From RGIG5579 sp045541915 (GTDB taxonomy: Bacteria; Bacillota; Clostridia; Oscillospirales; SIG627): a stretch of 64,000 nt of DNA. Every line of letters begins with the position of its first letter. Within the stretch, counting starts at the first letter, position 1. The notes beneath the pieces were generated by a model. That model did not search any database. It had not been told where the DNA came from and saw nothing but the letters and a program-made list of their open reading frames with translations. Below, piece by piece: positions 14,844 through 23,299 of this stretch. Location: assembly GCA_045541915.1 (NCBI GenBank), contig JAZQJZ010000007.1:1-64000 (forward strand), in the 5' to 3' direction. A program made the translations under genes and the position numbers.

Positions 14844-16256
14844 ATGGATGATCTTCGCATGAAACTGCCGATGTTTGACGATTTCTGGATCGATTTCAGA
14901 ATCGGAACTGTACGCAGATGGTTTCAACCGGAGCCCTTTTCGCTTTGCCCCAGCGGCCCTTATTCTTCTTTGATCTATGACGACGAGAGAGAGGTTTATC
15001 GCGTCTTTTACGAAACCCTTATGGAACTCGGTCGCGACGGTCCCCGTTGCTTCCGGCTATTGGAAAGCCCGGATCTGATCCATTGGACCCAGGTAAAGGG
15101 AGCAGACGGAAGCCACGTGATCTATGACGGCGAAAGCGGCGTTCACGGATGCGGCGTTTTTTATGACCGCTACGATCCCGATCCGGAAAGACGTTATAAA
15201 TTCTGCGGTATGACCCGTATGGGGGAAAGAAAAGGAATGCCGAAAGAGGTGGAGATTGCCTTTTCTCCCGACGGTGTTCACTGGAAGCAGGATCACCAGA
15301 TCATTGCCCATCCTTATACCAGCGATACCGGAAATTCCCTTTTCTACAATCCCACCAGAGGAGAATACTCCCTGCTATTCCGCAGTGCACACGTGGATCG
15401 GAGAATTTCCATCAAACACTCCAAGGATCTGATAAACTGGACCGAGCCTCAGGTAATTCTTCATCCCGGCGCTTCCTATAACAGTGAACACAACGGAATG
15501 CAGCACTATGCCATGAGTGCCGAATATATGGACGGTATCTTCTACGGTATGCTTTGGCGCTATAACACCAGTCTTTACATAGAGGATTATACCAGAATGT
15601 TCGGCTACTACGAATCGGAATTGGTATATAGCTATGACGGCAGAGAATTTCTGACCACCACCGGAAGGCCCTTGATGGAGAGACCTTTGCCTCCCAACCC
15701 CGGTTGCTTGGGACTTGCGCCTATGAGTATGTGTCTTGGCGCCGACGGAAAAGATTATTATATCATTTGTACCGGCAGCGTTTTGCCCCATTCTACACAG
15801 GACAGCCGCAAGAATGCAGTAGAAGCTTTGAAAGCCCGGGGCATTATCTTGCAGAAAGGCAACCCCATCTACAAGATTCGCCGCGACGGCTTCTGCGGCA
15901 TTGAAAGCGTGGGTGCCGGCGGAAAAGTGGTAACCAAATGCATTTCTTTGATAAAGGATGATCTTTCCTTTAATATTCGCGCCAATGTGGGTTCCGTTCG
16001 TTTCGCTTTGATGGACAAATTAGGAAACTTCCTGGAAGGCTTCTCCTTTGACGATTGTATTCCCTTTGAATACGACGACGATATGGATGTAAAGCCTCGA
16101 TGGAAAGAACACCGTCTTTCCGAGGTTCTGGGTCAACAGATTCGCATTGCAGTGGAATTAAATTCCGCCATTCTGCACTGTATTTCCGGCTCAGCCCGCC
16201 CTCATATTCGCCAGGCGCAAAAGAGTTTTTCTCAGCCGGAGGGTCTGCATTATTAA
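14844..16256 (+). CDS. Predicted five-bladed beta-propeller glycosidase-like protein
   Basis: A 470-residue protein without signal peptide. It carries the recurring S-x-D-x-x-x-W blade motif of the GH32/43/68/130 propeller folds: ESPDLIHWT (about 74-82), FSPDGVHWK (about 135-143), HSKDLINWT (about 194-202) and a degenerate YSYDGREFLTT. A C-terminal beta domain of about 120 residues resembles the sandwich modules attached to such propellers. Acidic residues near the N-terminus (Asp46-Asp47) could serve catalysis, but I cannot assign a GH family or substrate. The ATG at 14844 is preferred over TTG 14841 because GAGGT lies seven bases upstream. Probable role: intracellular oligosaccharide breakdown (inference). 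Confidence 0.75.
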   Translation: MDDLRMKLPMFDDFWIDFRIGTVRRWFQPEPFSLCPSGPYSSLIYDDEREVYRVFYETLMELGRDGPRCFRLLESPDLIHWTQVKGADGSHVIYDGESGVHGCGVFYDRYDPDPERRYKFCGMTRMGERKGMPKEVEIAFSPDGVHWKQDHQIIAHPYTSDTGNSLFYNPTRGEYSLLFRSAHVDRRISIKHSKDLINWTEPQVILHPGASYNSEHNGMQHYAMSAEYMDGIFYGMLWRYNTSLYIEDYTRMFGYYESELVYSYDGREFLTTTGRPLMERPLPPNPGCLGLAPMSMCLGADGKDYYIICTGSVLPHSTQDSRKNAVEALKARGIILQKGNPIYKIRRDGFCGIESVGAGGKVVTKCISLIKDDLSFNIRANVGSVRFALMDKLGNFLEGFSFDDCIPFEYDDDMDVKPRWKEHRLSEVLGQQIRIAVELNSAILHCISGSARPHIRQAQKSFSQPEGLHY

Positions 16257-16257
16257 G

Positions 16258-16306
16258 AGCAAAGAAAAACGCAAGCTGAACGCTTGCGTTTTTCTTTGCT
16301 TTTTTC
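16258..16306 (+). terminator. Terminator after the propeller-protein gene
   Basis: A long stem AGCAAAGAAAAACGCAAGC / GCTTGCGTTTTTCTTTGCT with a five-base loop and a T-run. Confidence 0.92.
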
Positions 16307-16312
16307 TCTCAA

Positions 16313-16546
16313 TTAAGTAGCAGAGTCTTGCTTTTCTTTTTTCATATCTGCTACAGCGATGAGGACACTGGCGGCAATCACCACGAAGGTTCCTAAAACC
16401 GTACCAACGCTCACCGATTCTTGAAAGACCAGGATCCCCGTGACCACGCTGGTAATGGCAAATAGATATCCCTTCAACATTTTTATATTCATAAAGATCT
16501 CTTTCTCTCTTTTCTTTTCTCTTTTGTCAGTATAGTAGAAAATCAA
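16313..16546 (-). pseudogene. Short two-helix fragment, possible EamA-type transporter remnant
   Basis: A 77-codon frame, more likely used from ATG 16492 (59 residues). It encodes two membrane helices (TSVVTGILVFQESVSVG and VLGTFVVIAASVLIAV) that resemble the last helix pair of EamA/DMT permeases, which normally have ten helices and about 290 residues. The rest of such a gene is missing upstream. There is no strong ribosome site. It is either a decayed transporter or a genuine small membrane protein; I favour decay. Confidence 0.35.
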
Positions 16547-16667
16547 AATGCCGTCGATGAATTTTTCCTTTTTCTAAATTCCATGGACGAAAAACATCTT
16601 TCGTAAATTTTTCCATCTATTTTTTTAAGAAAAGAAAGGCGAAAAAAGAAATTGAATTGTGCTGAAT

Positions 16668-16701
16668 TGACATTGAATTGTCACAAAAAAAATGGTACAA
16701 T
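16668..16701 (+). promoter_or_regulatory. Promoter with overlapping inverted repeat before the ceramidase-like gene
   Basis: TTGAAT (16673-16678) and TACAAT (16696-16701) with a 17-base spacer. The inverted repeat TGACA-ttgaat-TGTCA (16668-16683) covers the -35 box and could be an operator. The motif TTGAATTGT also recurs at 16653-16661. Confidence 0.45.
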
Positions 16702-16753
16702 ATGAACGAAAAGCGAGTGCTTTCCGTCATTTTTCGAAAAACGGAGGTTATAT

Positions 16754-18115
16754 ATGAATTCTCTTCAAATCGGATTTTCCAAAGTCAACATCAACCCTCC
16801 CTTGGGCATTTCCATTTTCGGATATTTTGTTCCCAGAAATGCCAAAGGAATTTTAAACGATCTTCAAGCCAAGGCCCTGGCCCTTTCCTGCGGCAAAGAC
16901 CCGGTTGTGATGCTCAGCCTGGACGTTTGCTACGTTCCCAACGAGCTTTGCAATGCATACCGAAAAAAAATCGAAGCAGAAACCGGCCTTCCCAAGGAAA
17001 GTATTTTCCTGGCCTGCACCCATACCCACACCGGCCCCACTTTGGGAAAGGTCACCATGTTCGGTGAATCAGACGATGTGGTGGTGCGCTACGGCGATTT
17101 CTTGGGCGAAAGACTGGTGGATGCAGTCAAACTGGCTTTGGCCGACTTAAAGCCCGGACGAATGGGATACATCACCGGCTATGCCCCGGAGCGTGTGGCA
17201 TATATCAGACGGTATCGGATGAAGGATGGCTCCACCATGACCTGTCCCCCCATCGACGATCCTAACATTGACCACCCCTTGGGAGAATTGGACCAGAGAG
17301 TGCACGTGCTCCGCTTTGACAGAGAAGGCGCAGAGAGCGTGGTGCTGGTCAATTACGGTCTCCATGTTGACTGTGTCAACGGCGAAATGCTCTCTGCCGA
17401 CTGGCCGCATCATATGCAGGTCACCCTGGAAAAGGCCTTGGATGGCGTTCAGTCCATTTTCTTCCCCGGCGCCCAAGGCGATGTAGGAAGCACCAATGTG
17501 CATCCCCAAGGCGGCGATATGAACGATACGGAAATTAGCTTTGACAACGAAATGAAAAGTCCCGGAATGTCTCGCTTTGTAGGACGTGCCCTGGCCGGAA
17601 CCGTGCTTCAGGTTTATGACAAGGTGCATTATATGGACGTTGACCGGATCAAAATCCTTCATAAATCCTCCCTCATTCCCGCCAATGTTCCCACTCCCGA
17701 TCAGCTTCCCCTGGCACATCAATACAAGAAGTGGCACGAAGAAGGAAGAGACGATCTGATTCCCTTCTCCGCCATGGAATTGACCACCGTTGTAGCAGAG
17801 GCGCTTCGCATGTGCCGTCTGGAAAACGGTCCAGAATTTTTCGATTTGGAATTGACCGGTCTGCAGATCGGCGGTGTGGCCCTGGTTGGCATTTCCGGTG
17901 AGCCCTTTACCCAGATCGGTGTGGAGATCAAAAAGGAAGAGGGCTGGGATCTGATCATGCCTTGCTGCATCACCAACGGTTACAATGGCTACTTCCCCAT
18001 GAAATCCGCCTACGATGAAGGAGGCTACGAGGCCCGTTCCTCCAATTATAAGAGCGGTGTGGCAGAAAAGATCATTGAGGATGCAAAAGCTCTTCTCAAG
18101 GAGCTTGGAAATTAA
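16754..18115 (+). CDS. Neutral/alkaline ceramidase N-terminal-domain protein
   Basis: A 453-residue protein matching the N-terminal catalytic domain of neutral ceramidases, zinc amidohydrolases. It starts with the typical FSKVNINPPLGISIFGY, has ACTHTHTGPT (zinc ligands His90 and His92), and FFPGAQGDVGSTN where the family carries its active-site loop (GDVSPN in animal and Pseudomonas enzymes). It has no signal peptide and lacks the C-terminal immunoglobulin-like domain, so it is a short cytoplasmic member of unknown substrate; such members are common in gut bacteria. GGAGG precedes the ATG at 16754. A terminator follows immediately. Lipid amide, or another small amide or ester, is possible. 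Confidence 0.82.
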   Translation: MNSLQIGFSKVNINPPLGISIFGYFVPRNAKGILNDLQAKALALSCGKDPVVMLSLDVCYVPNELCNAYRKKIEAETGLPKESIFLACTHTHTGPTLGKVTMFGESDDVVVRYGDFLGERLVDAVKLALADLKPGRMGYITGYAPERVAYIRRYRMKDGSTMTCPPIDDPNIDHPLGELDQRVHVLRFDREGAESVVLVNYGLHVDCVNGEMLSADWPHHMQVTLEKALDGVQSIFFPGAQGDVGSTNVHPQGGDMNDTEISFDNEMKSPGMSRFVGRALAGTVLQVYDKVHYMDVDRIKILHKSSLIPANVPTPDQLPLAHQYKKWHEEGRDDLIPFSAMELTTVVAEALRMCRLENGPEFFDLELTGLQIGGVALVGISGEPFTQIGVEIKKEEGWDLIMPCCITNGYNGYFPMKSAYDEGGYEARSSNYKSGVAEKIIEDAKALLKELGN

Positions 18116-18130
18116 TTCAAAAAAAGAAAA

Positions 18131-18164
18131 AAATCACGTAGCCGGGCTACGTGATTTTTTTGTT
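18131..18164 (+). terminator. Terminator after the ceramidase-like gene
   Basis: AAAAAATCACGTAGC cgg GCTACGTGATTTTTTT, a 15-bp stem with T-run. Confidence 0.92.
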
Positions 18165-18184
18165 GCAAACAATCCGAAAATTGC

Positions 18185-18212
18185 CTTGGGCGCAGCATAT
18201 TGCTGCGCCCAA
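18185..18212. repeat. Perfect hairpin without T-run
   Basis: CTTGGGCGCAGCA / TGCTGCGCCCAAG with a two- or three-base loop, in the 150-base gap before the AGCS gene stop. On the minus strand it is followed by GGCAATTTTC, so it may be a weak terminator for the AGCS transporter. Nothing else is seen in 18213-18318. Confidence 0.5.
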
Positions 18213-18318
18213 GTAGGTGTTTTGATTCAATGTTGTAGGAAAGGTCCGGATCCTTTCACCGGATGAATTGTATGAAATATATCATACTTTTATGAATTGG
18301 ATTTTGATTCTTTTCAAT

Positions 18319-19851
18319 TTAATCGTTATCCTGTTCCATTTCTTCCTGGATCTTGGGATCATAGGAAAGGATCGCTTTTTCTTTTTTACCGCGGATCTTG
18401 CGGTCAACATAGTTTTTGGTAATCTTCATCACCAAGGGGAACAGTGCCACAACGCCGATCAAGTTGGGGATCATCATCAAGCCGTTGAAGGTATCGGAAA
18501 TATCCCAAGCAAGGGAGGAGGTCATCACAGCGCCAAACAGAATGGTACAAATGTGAATGATCTTAAACACAAAGGTACTCTTGGTACCGAACAAATACTC
18601 CCAAGCCTTGGCTCCGTAATGAGACCAGCCCAGAACGGTAGTAAAGGCAAAGAGGAACATGGCAATGGCAATGAAGCGCTCACCCAGATTTCCCCAGGAG
18701 AACACCTGATTGAAGGCACCGCCTACCAGAGTGGCATCGGTATATCCCTCCAGAATGGCACCAGTCTGAAAATCATACGCGCCGGAGGTGAGAACCACAA
18801 GTGCAGTCATGGTACAAACCACCATGGTATCGGCAAACACTTCAAAAACACCCCACATACCCTGCTTTACCGGCTCTTTTACATTGGAATTGGAGTGCAC
18901 CATAACGGAAGAACCGAGACCGGCTTCGTTGGAGAACACCCCGCGCTTGAAGCCCTGGGTCATAACCTTGCTGATCACAACACCAACACCGCCACCCACT
19001 GCAGCGATGGGAGAAAAGGCATTGACGAAGACAGCCTTCAGGGCCGGCAGAATCATATCATAGTGGATACCGATGATCACAAGAGAGCCTGCCACAAAAA
19101 TAATGACCATAAAGGGAACGATCTTTTCTGCCACATTTGCGATTCTATTCAAACCACCCAGAACGATCAAGGATGTCAGCGCCATAATCAAAACGCCAAG
19201 GATCACATTGTAAAGGCTGACGCCGGAGAGTACTTCAACAGAAGAAAGGGCTTCGATATTGAATGCAGATACCACATTGGCAACGATCTTATTGACCTGG
19301 CCCATAGAACCGATACCAAAGGACGCAAGCAAGGTAAAGATGGAGAACAGAACAGCCAAAACGCGGCCAATCCCCTTGCAGCCCTTCTTTCCGCCCAGTC
19401 CCTCAGCCAGATAATACATGGCACCGCCGGACCATTCGCCGCTTTCATTGCGACGACGGAAATACAGACCCAAAACATTTTCCGAAAAGTTGGTCATCAT
19501 ACCAAAGAATGCGGCCACCCACATCCAAAACACTGCGCCGGCACCGCCAATGCAAAGGGCGGCCGCAACGCCGGCAATGTTTCCGGTACCGATGGTTGCA
19601 GCCAGAGCCGTACAAAGGGCCTGGAAGGGAGAGATAGTTCCTTTTTCCTTGGCGTGCCCCAAAACCTTTTTGGTGAACATACTGCCAATGGTCTCCTTCC
19701 ACCAGTGGCCGAGACGGGTTACCTGGAAGCACTTTGTCACAATTGTCATCAGGATGCCGGTACCAATAAGCAAGACAAGACCAATCTTCACCCAGATAAA
19801 TGAGTTGATCACGTCATTGAAAGCGGCAATTTTTTCAAAAACTTCTGCCAT
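18319..19851 (-). CDS. Sodium:alanine/glycine symporter (AGCS family)
   Basis: A 510-residue integral membrane protein with about eleven hydrophobic segments. The AGCS signature GTGNIAGVAAALCIGGAGA near residue 100 and the NEAGLGSS motif near residue 305 are present. It imports alanine or glycine with sodium. The leader holds a tandem glycine riboswitch followed by a terminator, so the physiological substrate is probably glycine. It lies alone between a weak hairpin and the riboswitch. The start has GGAGGAATCAAA upstream. Confidence 0.95.
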   Translation of the reverse strand: MAEVFEKIAAFNDVINSFIWVKIGLVLLIGTGILMTIVTKCFQVTRLGHWWKETIGSMFTKKVLGHAKEKGTISPFQALCTALAATIGTGNIAGVAAALCIGGAGAVFWMWVAAFFGMMTNFSENVLGLYFRRRNESGEWSGGAMYYLAEGLGGKKGCKGIGRVLAVLFSIFTLLASFGIGSMGQVNKIVANVVSAFNIEALSSVEVLSGVSLYNVILGVLIMALTSLIVLGGLNRIANVAEKIVPFMVIIFVAGSLVIIGIHYDMILPALKAVFVNAFSPIAAVGGGVGVVISKVMTQGFKRGVFSNEAGLGSSVMVHSNSNVKEPVKQGMWGVFEVFADTMVVCTMTALVVLTSGAYDFQTGAILEGYTDATLVGGAFNQVFSWGNLGERFIAIAMFLFAFTTVLGWSHYGAKAWEYLFGTKSTFVFKIIHICTILFGAVMTSSLAWDISDTFNGLMMIPNLIGVVALFPLVMKITKNYVDRKIRGKKEKAILSYDPKIQEEMEQDND

Positions 19852-19874
19852 TTTGATTCCTCCTTAAAATACAA

Positions 19875-19908
19875 AACAAAAAAGGATTGCGCAGCAAAGC
19901 GCAATCCT
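19875..19908 (-). terminator. Riboswitch-controlled terminator
   Basis: On the minus strand GGATTGCGC tttgct GCGCAATCC is followed by TTTTTTG, between the glycine aptamers and the transporter start. Glycine binding presumably decides whether this stem forms. Confidence 0.85.
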
Positions 19909-19929
19909 CCGAATAAGCCATTGGAAAAG

Positions 19930-20110
19930 AAAAAGCACTTTGTCCTTTTGCCTGAGAGATTCGCGTTTCCGCTTTGCACCTTCGGCACTCAATTCAATGA
20001 GTTTCTCCAAAGTTCTGTCAGATCACAGTCCTCATCCCCACCGGGACGCCTGAGAGTGTTACTCCTTCGGCTGGCCGAAGCCATTTCCTACGATCCTCAC
20101 ACAGAATCCA
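19930..20110 (-). promoter_or_regulatory. Tandem glycine riboswitch
   Basis: Two consecutive glycine aptamers can be read on the minus strand. The first covers about 20028-20100, with GCCGAAGGAGTAA and CTCTCAGGCGTC. The second covers about 19937-20015, with GTGCCGAAGGTGCAAA and CTCTCAGGCAAAAGGAC. These are the conserved cores of the gcvT-type motif in the usual two-aptamer arrangement. Downstream is a terminator and an alanine/glycine symporter gene. Binding of glycine would either switch uptake off or, as in gcvT operons, permit read-through; the direction cannot be settled without folding. Confidence 0.9.
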
Positions 20111-20122
20111 ATTTTCCAAATC

Positions 20123-20151
20123 ATTATACTCCATCTTATTTCATTATGCAA
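20123..20151 (-). promoter_or_regulatory. Promoter of the glycine-riboswitch transcript
   Basis: Minus-strand TTGCAT (20146-20151) and TATAAT (20123-20128), spacer 17, starting just before the first aptamer. Confidence 0.7.
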
Positions 20152-20159
20152 GAGGAATT

Positions 20160-20208
20160 GACAAAAAAACTGTCTTTTTGCAAAAAACAGTGTTTCTTAC
20201 AAAAAGAC
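20160..20208 (-). terminator. Terminator of thrS
   Basis: CTGTCTTTTTG and CAAAAAGACAG arms on the minus strand, with an extended loop and TTTTTTTG after the second arm. Confidence 0.85.
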
Positions 20209-20246
20209 AGAAAAACTTTTGGTTCTTTTGTGAAAATTGATCGGAT

Positions 20247-22013
20247 TTAGATTCTCTTTTCCGTTTCTTCCTTGATTTTGGCAAGGAAAGCATCCAGAGA
20301 CATGACCTCCGTCTCCAGAGTATCGCGGTTTCGAACGGAAACGGTTCCCTCTTCCATTTCTTTTCCGCCAAGGATCAGCATATAGGGAACGCGGTCCACT
20401 GCCTGGGCTTCGCGGATCTTATAACCGATCTTTTCATTCCGGTCATCCAATTCGCAGCGAATACCGGCATTTCGAATGGCCTGATATACCTTTTCGGAAT
20501 AATCCAGGCTCTTTTCGGAAACGGGAAGTACCTTCACCTGTACCGGAGCAAGCCAAGCAGGGAATTTTCCGGCAAAGTGCTCGGTGAGAATACCGATGAA
20601 GCGCTCAATGGATCCAAAGCATACTCGGTGGATCATAATAGGCTTTTTCTTGGCACCGGTCTCATCCACATACTCCAGACCAAAATTGATGGGCATCTGG
20701 AAGTCCAGCTGAATGGTACCACACTGCCAGCTTCTGCCAAGACTATCCTCCAGGTGGAAGTCGATCTTGGGCCCGTAGAATGCGCCATCCCCTTCATTGA
20801 TGATATAATCCAGACCCAATTTTTCCAAAGCACCCTTCAGGCCCTCTGTTGCTGCTTCCCAATCCTCATCGCTTCCCATGGAATCCTCAGGACGGGTGGA
20901 AAGCTCAATGAAATACTTAAAGCCAAACTTGGTATAAACCTCGTTGATCAAATGGACCACGCCCATGATCTCCCCGGTGATCTGATCGGGACGCATAAAG
21001 ATGTGGGCATCATCCTGGGTAAAGCAACGTACACGGAAAAGACCGTGCAGTGCGCCACGCAATTCGTGGCGGTGAACCAAACCCAATTCGCCCATGCGGA
21101 TGGGAAGATCCCGGTAAGAATGAGGCGTGGAACGGTAAACCATCACACCGCCGGGGCAGTTCATAGGCTTAATGCAGTAAGTTTCTTCGTCGATGGTGGT
21201 GGAGTACATATTATCCTTATAGTGATCCCAGTGACCGCTGGTTTCCCAAAGGGCGCGGTTCATGATCAGAGGAGTTGCCACCTCCACGTAATGATCGCGG
21301 TAGTGAATGTCTCTCCAGTAATCGATCAGGGCGTTTTTCAAAGCGGTACCGCGAGGCAGGAAGAAGGGGAAGCCGGGACCCTCTTCGCAGATCATAAACA
21401 GGCCCATTTCCTTGCCGATGCGGCGATGGTCGCGCTTTTCAGCCTCTTCCATCAATTTCAGATACTCATCCATTTCATCCTGGGTGCGGAAGGCAATGCC
21501 GTTAATACGGGTGAGCATTTTGTTATTTTTATCATTCTTCCAGTAAGCACCGGACTGCTGAGTGATCTTAAAGGCCTTCAGCGCTTTGGTATACATCAGG
21601 TGAGGACCGACGCACATATCGATATATTCACCCTGCTGATAAAAGCTGATGGGGGCACTTTCATCCAGATCACCAATGTGCTCCACCTTGTATTTTTCCT
21701 GTCTTTCCTCCATCAAAGCCACTGCCTCTTCTCTGGGCAGAATAAAGGGCTTAATGGGAAGATTTTCCTTTACGATCTTTTTCATTTCATTTTCAATGCG
21801 AACCAGATCTTCATCGGAAAGCTTGGTCTCACCCAGATCCACATCGTAGAAGAAGCCTTTTTCCGTGGCCGGACCGAAGGCAAAATCTGCGTGAGGATAC
21901 AAACGCTTGATTGCTTGCGCGCAAACGTGCGCGGCAGTGTGACGGATGATATGCAGCTCTTCTTCCGGTGTCAGATCGTCGCGGACAGCGCCGTCATTGC
22001 AAATTACTTTCAT
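20247..22013 (-). CDS. thrS: Threonyl-tRNA synthetase lacking the TGS domain
   Basis: A 588-residue class II synthetase for tRNA-Thr. It starts directly at the editing domain (HIIRHTAAHVCAQAI, with the HxxxH type zinc/editing site) and contains the catalytic core with NCPGGVMVYRS, RVRCFTQDDAHIF and the C-terminal anticodon-binding domain. Usual bacterial ThrRS has about 640 residues with an N-terminal TGS domain of 60 residues, which is absent here. TGS-less forms exist in some Clostridia. CAGGAGG lies before the ATG at 22013. A T-box leader with an ACC specifier controls it. Confidence 0.96.
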   Translation of the reverse strand: MKVICNDGAVRDDLTPEEELHIIRHTAAHVCAQAIKRLYPHADFAFGPATEKGFFYDVDLGETKLSDEDLVRIENEMKKIVKENLPIKPFILPREEAVALMEERQEKYKVEHIGDLDESAPISFYQQGEYIDMCVGPHLMYTKALKAFKITQQSGAYWKNDKNNKMLTRINGIAFRTQDEMDEYLKLMEEAEKRDHRRIGKEMGLFMICEEGPGFPFFLPRGTALKNALIDYWRDIHYRDHYVEVATPLIMNRALWETSGHWDHYKDNMYSTTIDEETYCIKPMNCPGGVMVYRSTPHSYRDLPIRMGELGLVHRHELRGALHGLFRVRCFTQDDAHIFMRPDQITGEIMGVVHLINEVYTKFGFKYFIELSTRPEDSMGSDEDWEAATEGLKGALEKLGLDYIINEGDGAFYGPKIDFHLEDSLGRSWQCGTIQLDFQMPINFGLEYVDETGAKKKPIMIHRVCFGSIERFIGILTEHFAGKFPAWLAPVQVKVLPVSEKSLDYSEKVYQAIRNAGIRCELDDRNEKIGYKIREAQAVDRVPYMLILGGKEMEEGTVSVRNRDTLETEVMSLDAFLAKIKEETEKRI

Positions 22014-22029
22014 GGTTTCCTCCTGAAAT

Positions 22030-22268
22030 TAAAGTCTTCGGGGCAAAAAAAATGCCCCGGAAAGCACACATTGCTCTCGGGGTGAGATGATCCCACGGTT
22101 CCACCCGAATTCAGACCGGAAGGTCTGCCCTCGTTTTCCCTGTTTCGCCGGGGAGCGCCGCCATTTCCTGCGGAACCACCATGAGGACGGTACGAAAAAA
22201 ACTCCGAACGGCGGCTTTCACCTTTTCCGCCTCTCTGAAGAACGGTCATTCTCCTCGCTTGTTCCTAT
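22030..22268 (-). promoter_or_regulatory. T-box leader of thrS (specifier ACC, Thr)
   Basis: On the minus strand the leader ends with the T-box GGGTGGAACCGTGG (about 22092-22105), which pairs with the tRNA acceptor end. In stem I, GAGGA pairs with TCCTC. The bases just before the descending arm read ACC followed by G, matching a threonine codon plus the usual purine. Uncharged tRNA-Thr should stabilise the antiterminator and turn thrS on. Confidence 0.92.
22044..22084 (-). terminator. T-box terminator
   Basis: ACCCCGAGAGCA ... TGCTTTCCGGGGC followed by ATTTTTTTT on the minus strand; its 5' arm overlaps the antiterminator. Confidence 0.85.
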
Positions 22269-22273
22269 TTTTC

Positions 22274-22302
22274 ATTATACTTTCTTTTTCTCCGGTTGTC
22301 AA
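22274..22302 (-). promoter_or_regulatory. Promoter of thrS
   Basis: Perfect TTGACA (22297-22302) and TATAAT (22274-22279) with 17-base spacer on the minus strand. Confidence 0.85.
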
Positions 22303-22314
22303 GAACTCTTTTCC

Positions 22315-22343
22315 TTTACAAACAAGGCGCAGTGTGATAAAAT
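22315..22343 (+). promoter_or_regulatory. Promoter of uppP
   Basis: TTTACA (22315-22320) and TAAAAT (22338-22343), spacer 17, divergent from the thrS promoter. Confidence 0.65.
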
Positions 22344-22394
22344 TGGGAGGAAAGAACATATTCTTTACAGAAAAAACCAAAAAGGGAGTCTTAA

Positions 22395-23258
22395 ATGGAA
22401 CAGTTCATCGAGTTTTTGAAGGTTTTATTTTTGGGCATCGTAGAGGGCATCACCGAGTGGCTTCCGGTTTCCAGCACCGGTCATATGCTTCTGGTAGATG
22501 AATTCATGACGCTCAACGAAAGTGAGGAATTCAAGGAACTCTTCTTCATTGTGATTCAACTGGGCGCCATTATGGCAGTGGTGCTTCTGTTCTGGAACAA
22601 TCTTTTTCCCTTCCAGTGGAAAAACAAAAAGGACAGCGTCATCCGGAAGGATATTTTCCAGATGTGGTTTAAAGTGGTGGTGGCTTGTATTCCCGGCGCT
22701 GTGATCACGCTGCTTTTCGACGATGCCATTGAGGGATTTTTAAATGATACCGCTCTTCCCGGAACCGATATTACCTTAATGCCCGTGGTCATTGCCGTTG
22801 CTCTGATCCTTTACGGCGGCGCTTTTATTTTGGTGGAAAAAAAGAATCAGAACCGTCAGATGCGCGTAAATTCCATTTCTCAACTTACATATAAAGATGC
22901 CCTTGGCATCGGACTGTTCCAGGTGCTTTCCATCATTCCCGGAACGTCTCGCTCCGGATCCACCATCGTGGGCGCACTGATCCTGGGGATCAGCCGTGTG
23001 GCGGCAGCGGAATTTACCTTTTATATGGCCGTCCCCGTGATGCTGGGCTACTCCTTCTTAAAGCTGTTAAAATTCGGATTTGATTTTACCCAAGGTCAGA
23101 TCCTGATCCTTTTGGTGGGTTGCCTTTCTGCTTTTGTCACCTCCCTTTTCATCATCCGTTTCCTAATGGATTATGTGAAAAAGCACAGTTTCTCCCTGTT
23201 TGGATGGTACCGCATCGGACTGGGCGCGCTGGTTCTTTTCTATTTTACCTTTGCTTAA
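22395..23258 (+). CDS. uppP: Undecaprenyl-diphosphatase
   Basis: A 287-residue membrane phosphatase (BacA family) that recycles undecaprenyl pyrophosphate, the lipid carrier for peptidoglycan and teichoic acid building blocks. It has both family signatures: EGITEWLPVSSTGH (residues 17-30) with the catalytic Glu pair, and PGTSRSGSTI near residue 185. Seven to eight hydrophobic segments are visible. The ATG follows AAAGGGAG. The gene stands alone with its own promoter and terminator. Overproduction of this family gives bacitracin tolerance. Confidence 0.96.
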   Translation: MEQFIEFLKVLFLGIVEGITEWLPVSSTGHMLLVDEFMTLNESEEFKELFFIVIQLGAIMAVVLLFWNNLFPFQWKNKKDSVIRKDIFQMWFKVVVACIPGAVITLLFDDAIEGFLNDTALPGTDITLMPVVIAVALILYGGAFILVEKKNQNRQMRVNSISQLTYKDALGIGLFQVLSIIPGTSRSGSTIVGALILGISRVAAAEFTFYMAVPVMLGYSFLKLLKFGFDFTQGQILILLVGCLSAFVTSLFIIRFLMDYVKKHSFSLFGWYRIGLGALVLFYFTFA

Positions 23259-23265
23259 GGGATAT

Positions 23266-23297
23266 CAAAAAAGACCTCCGGAATGGAGGTCTTTTTT
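23266..23297. terminator. Bidirectional terminator between uppP and the ion transporter
   Basis: AAAAAAGACCTCC ggaat GGAGGTCTTTTTT, T-runs on both strands, between convergent genes. Confidence 0.93.
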
Positions 23298-23299
23298 CT

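Noticed and set aside
18268..19803. 511-codon plus-strand frame
   Set aside because: Antisense to the AGCS transporter, His/Gln/Asn-rich and without start signals.
20577..22085. 502-codon plus-strand frame
   Set aside because: Antisense to thrS and running into its T-box leader.
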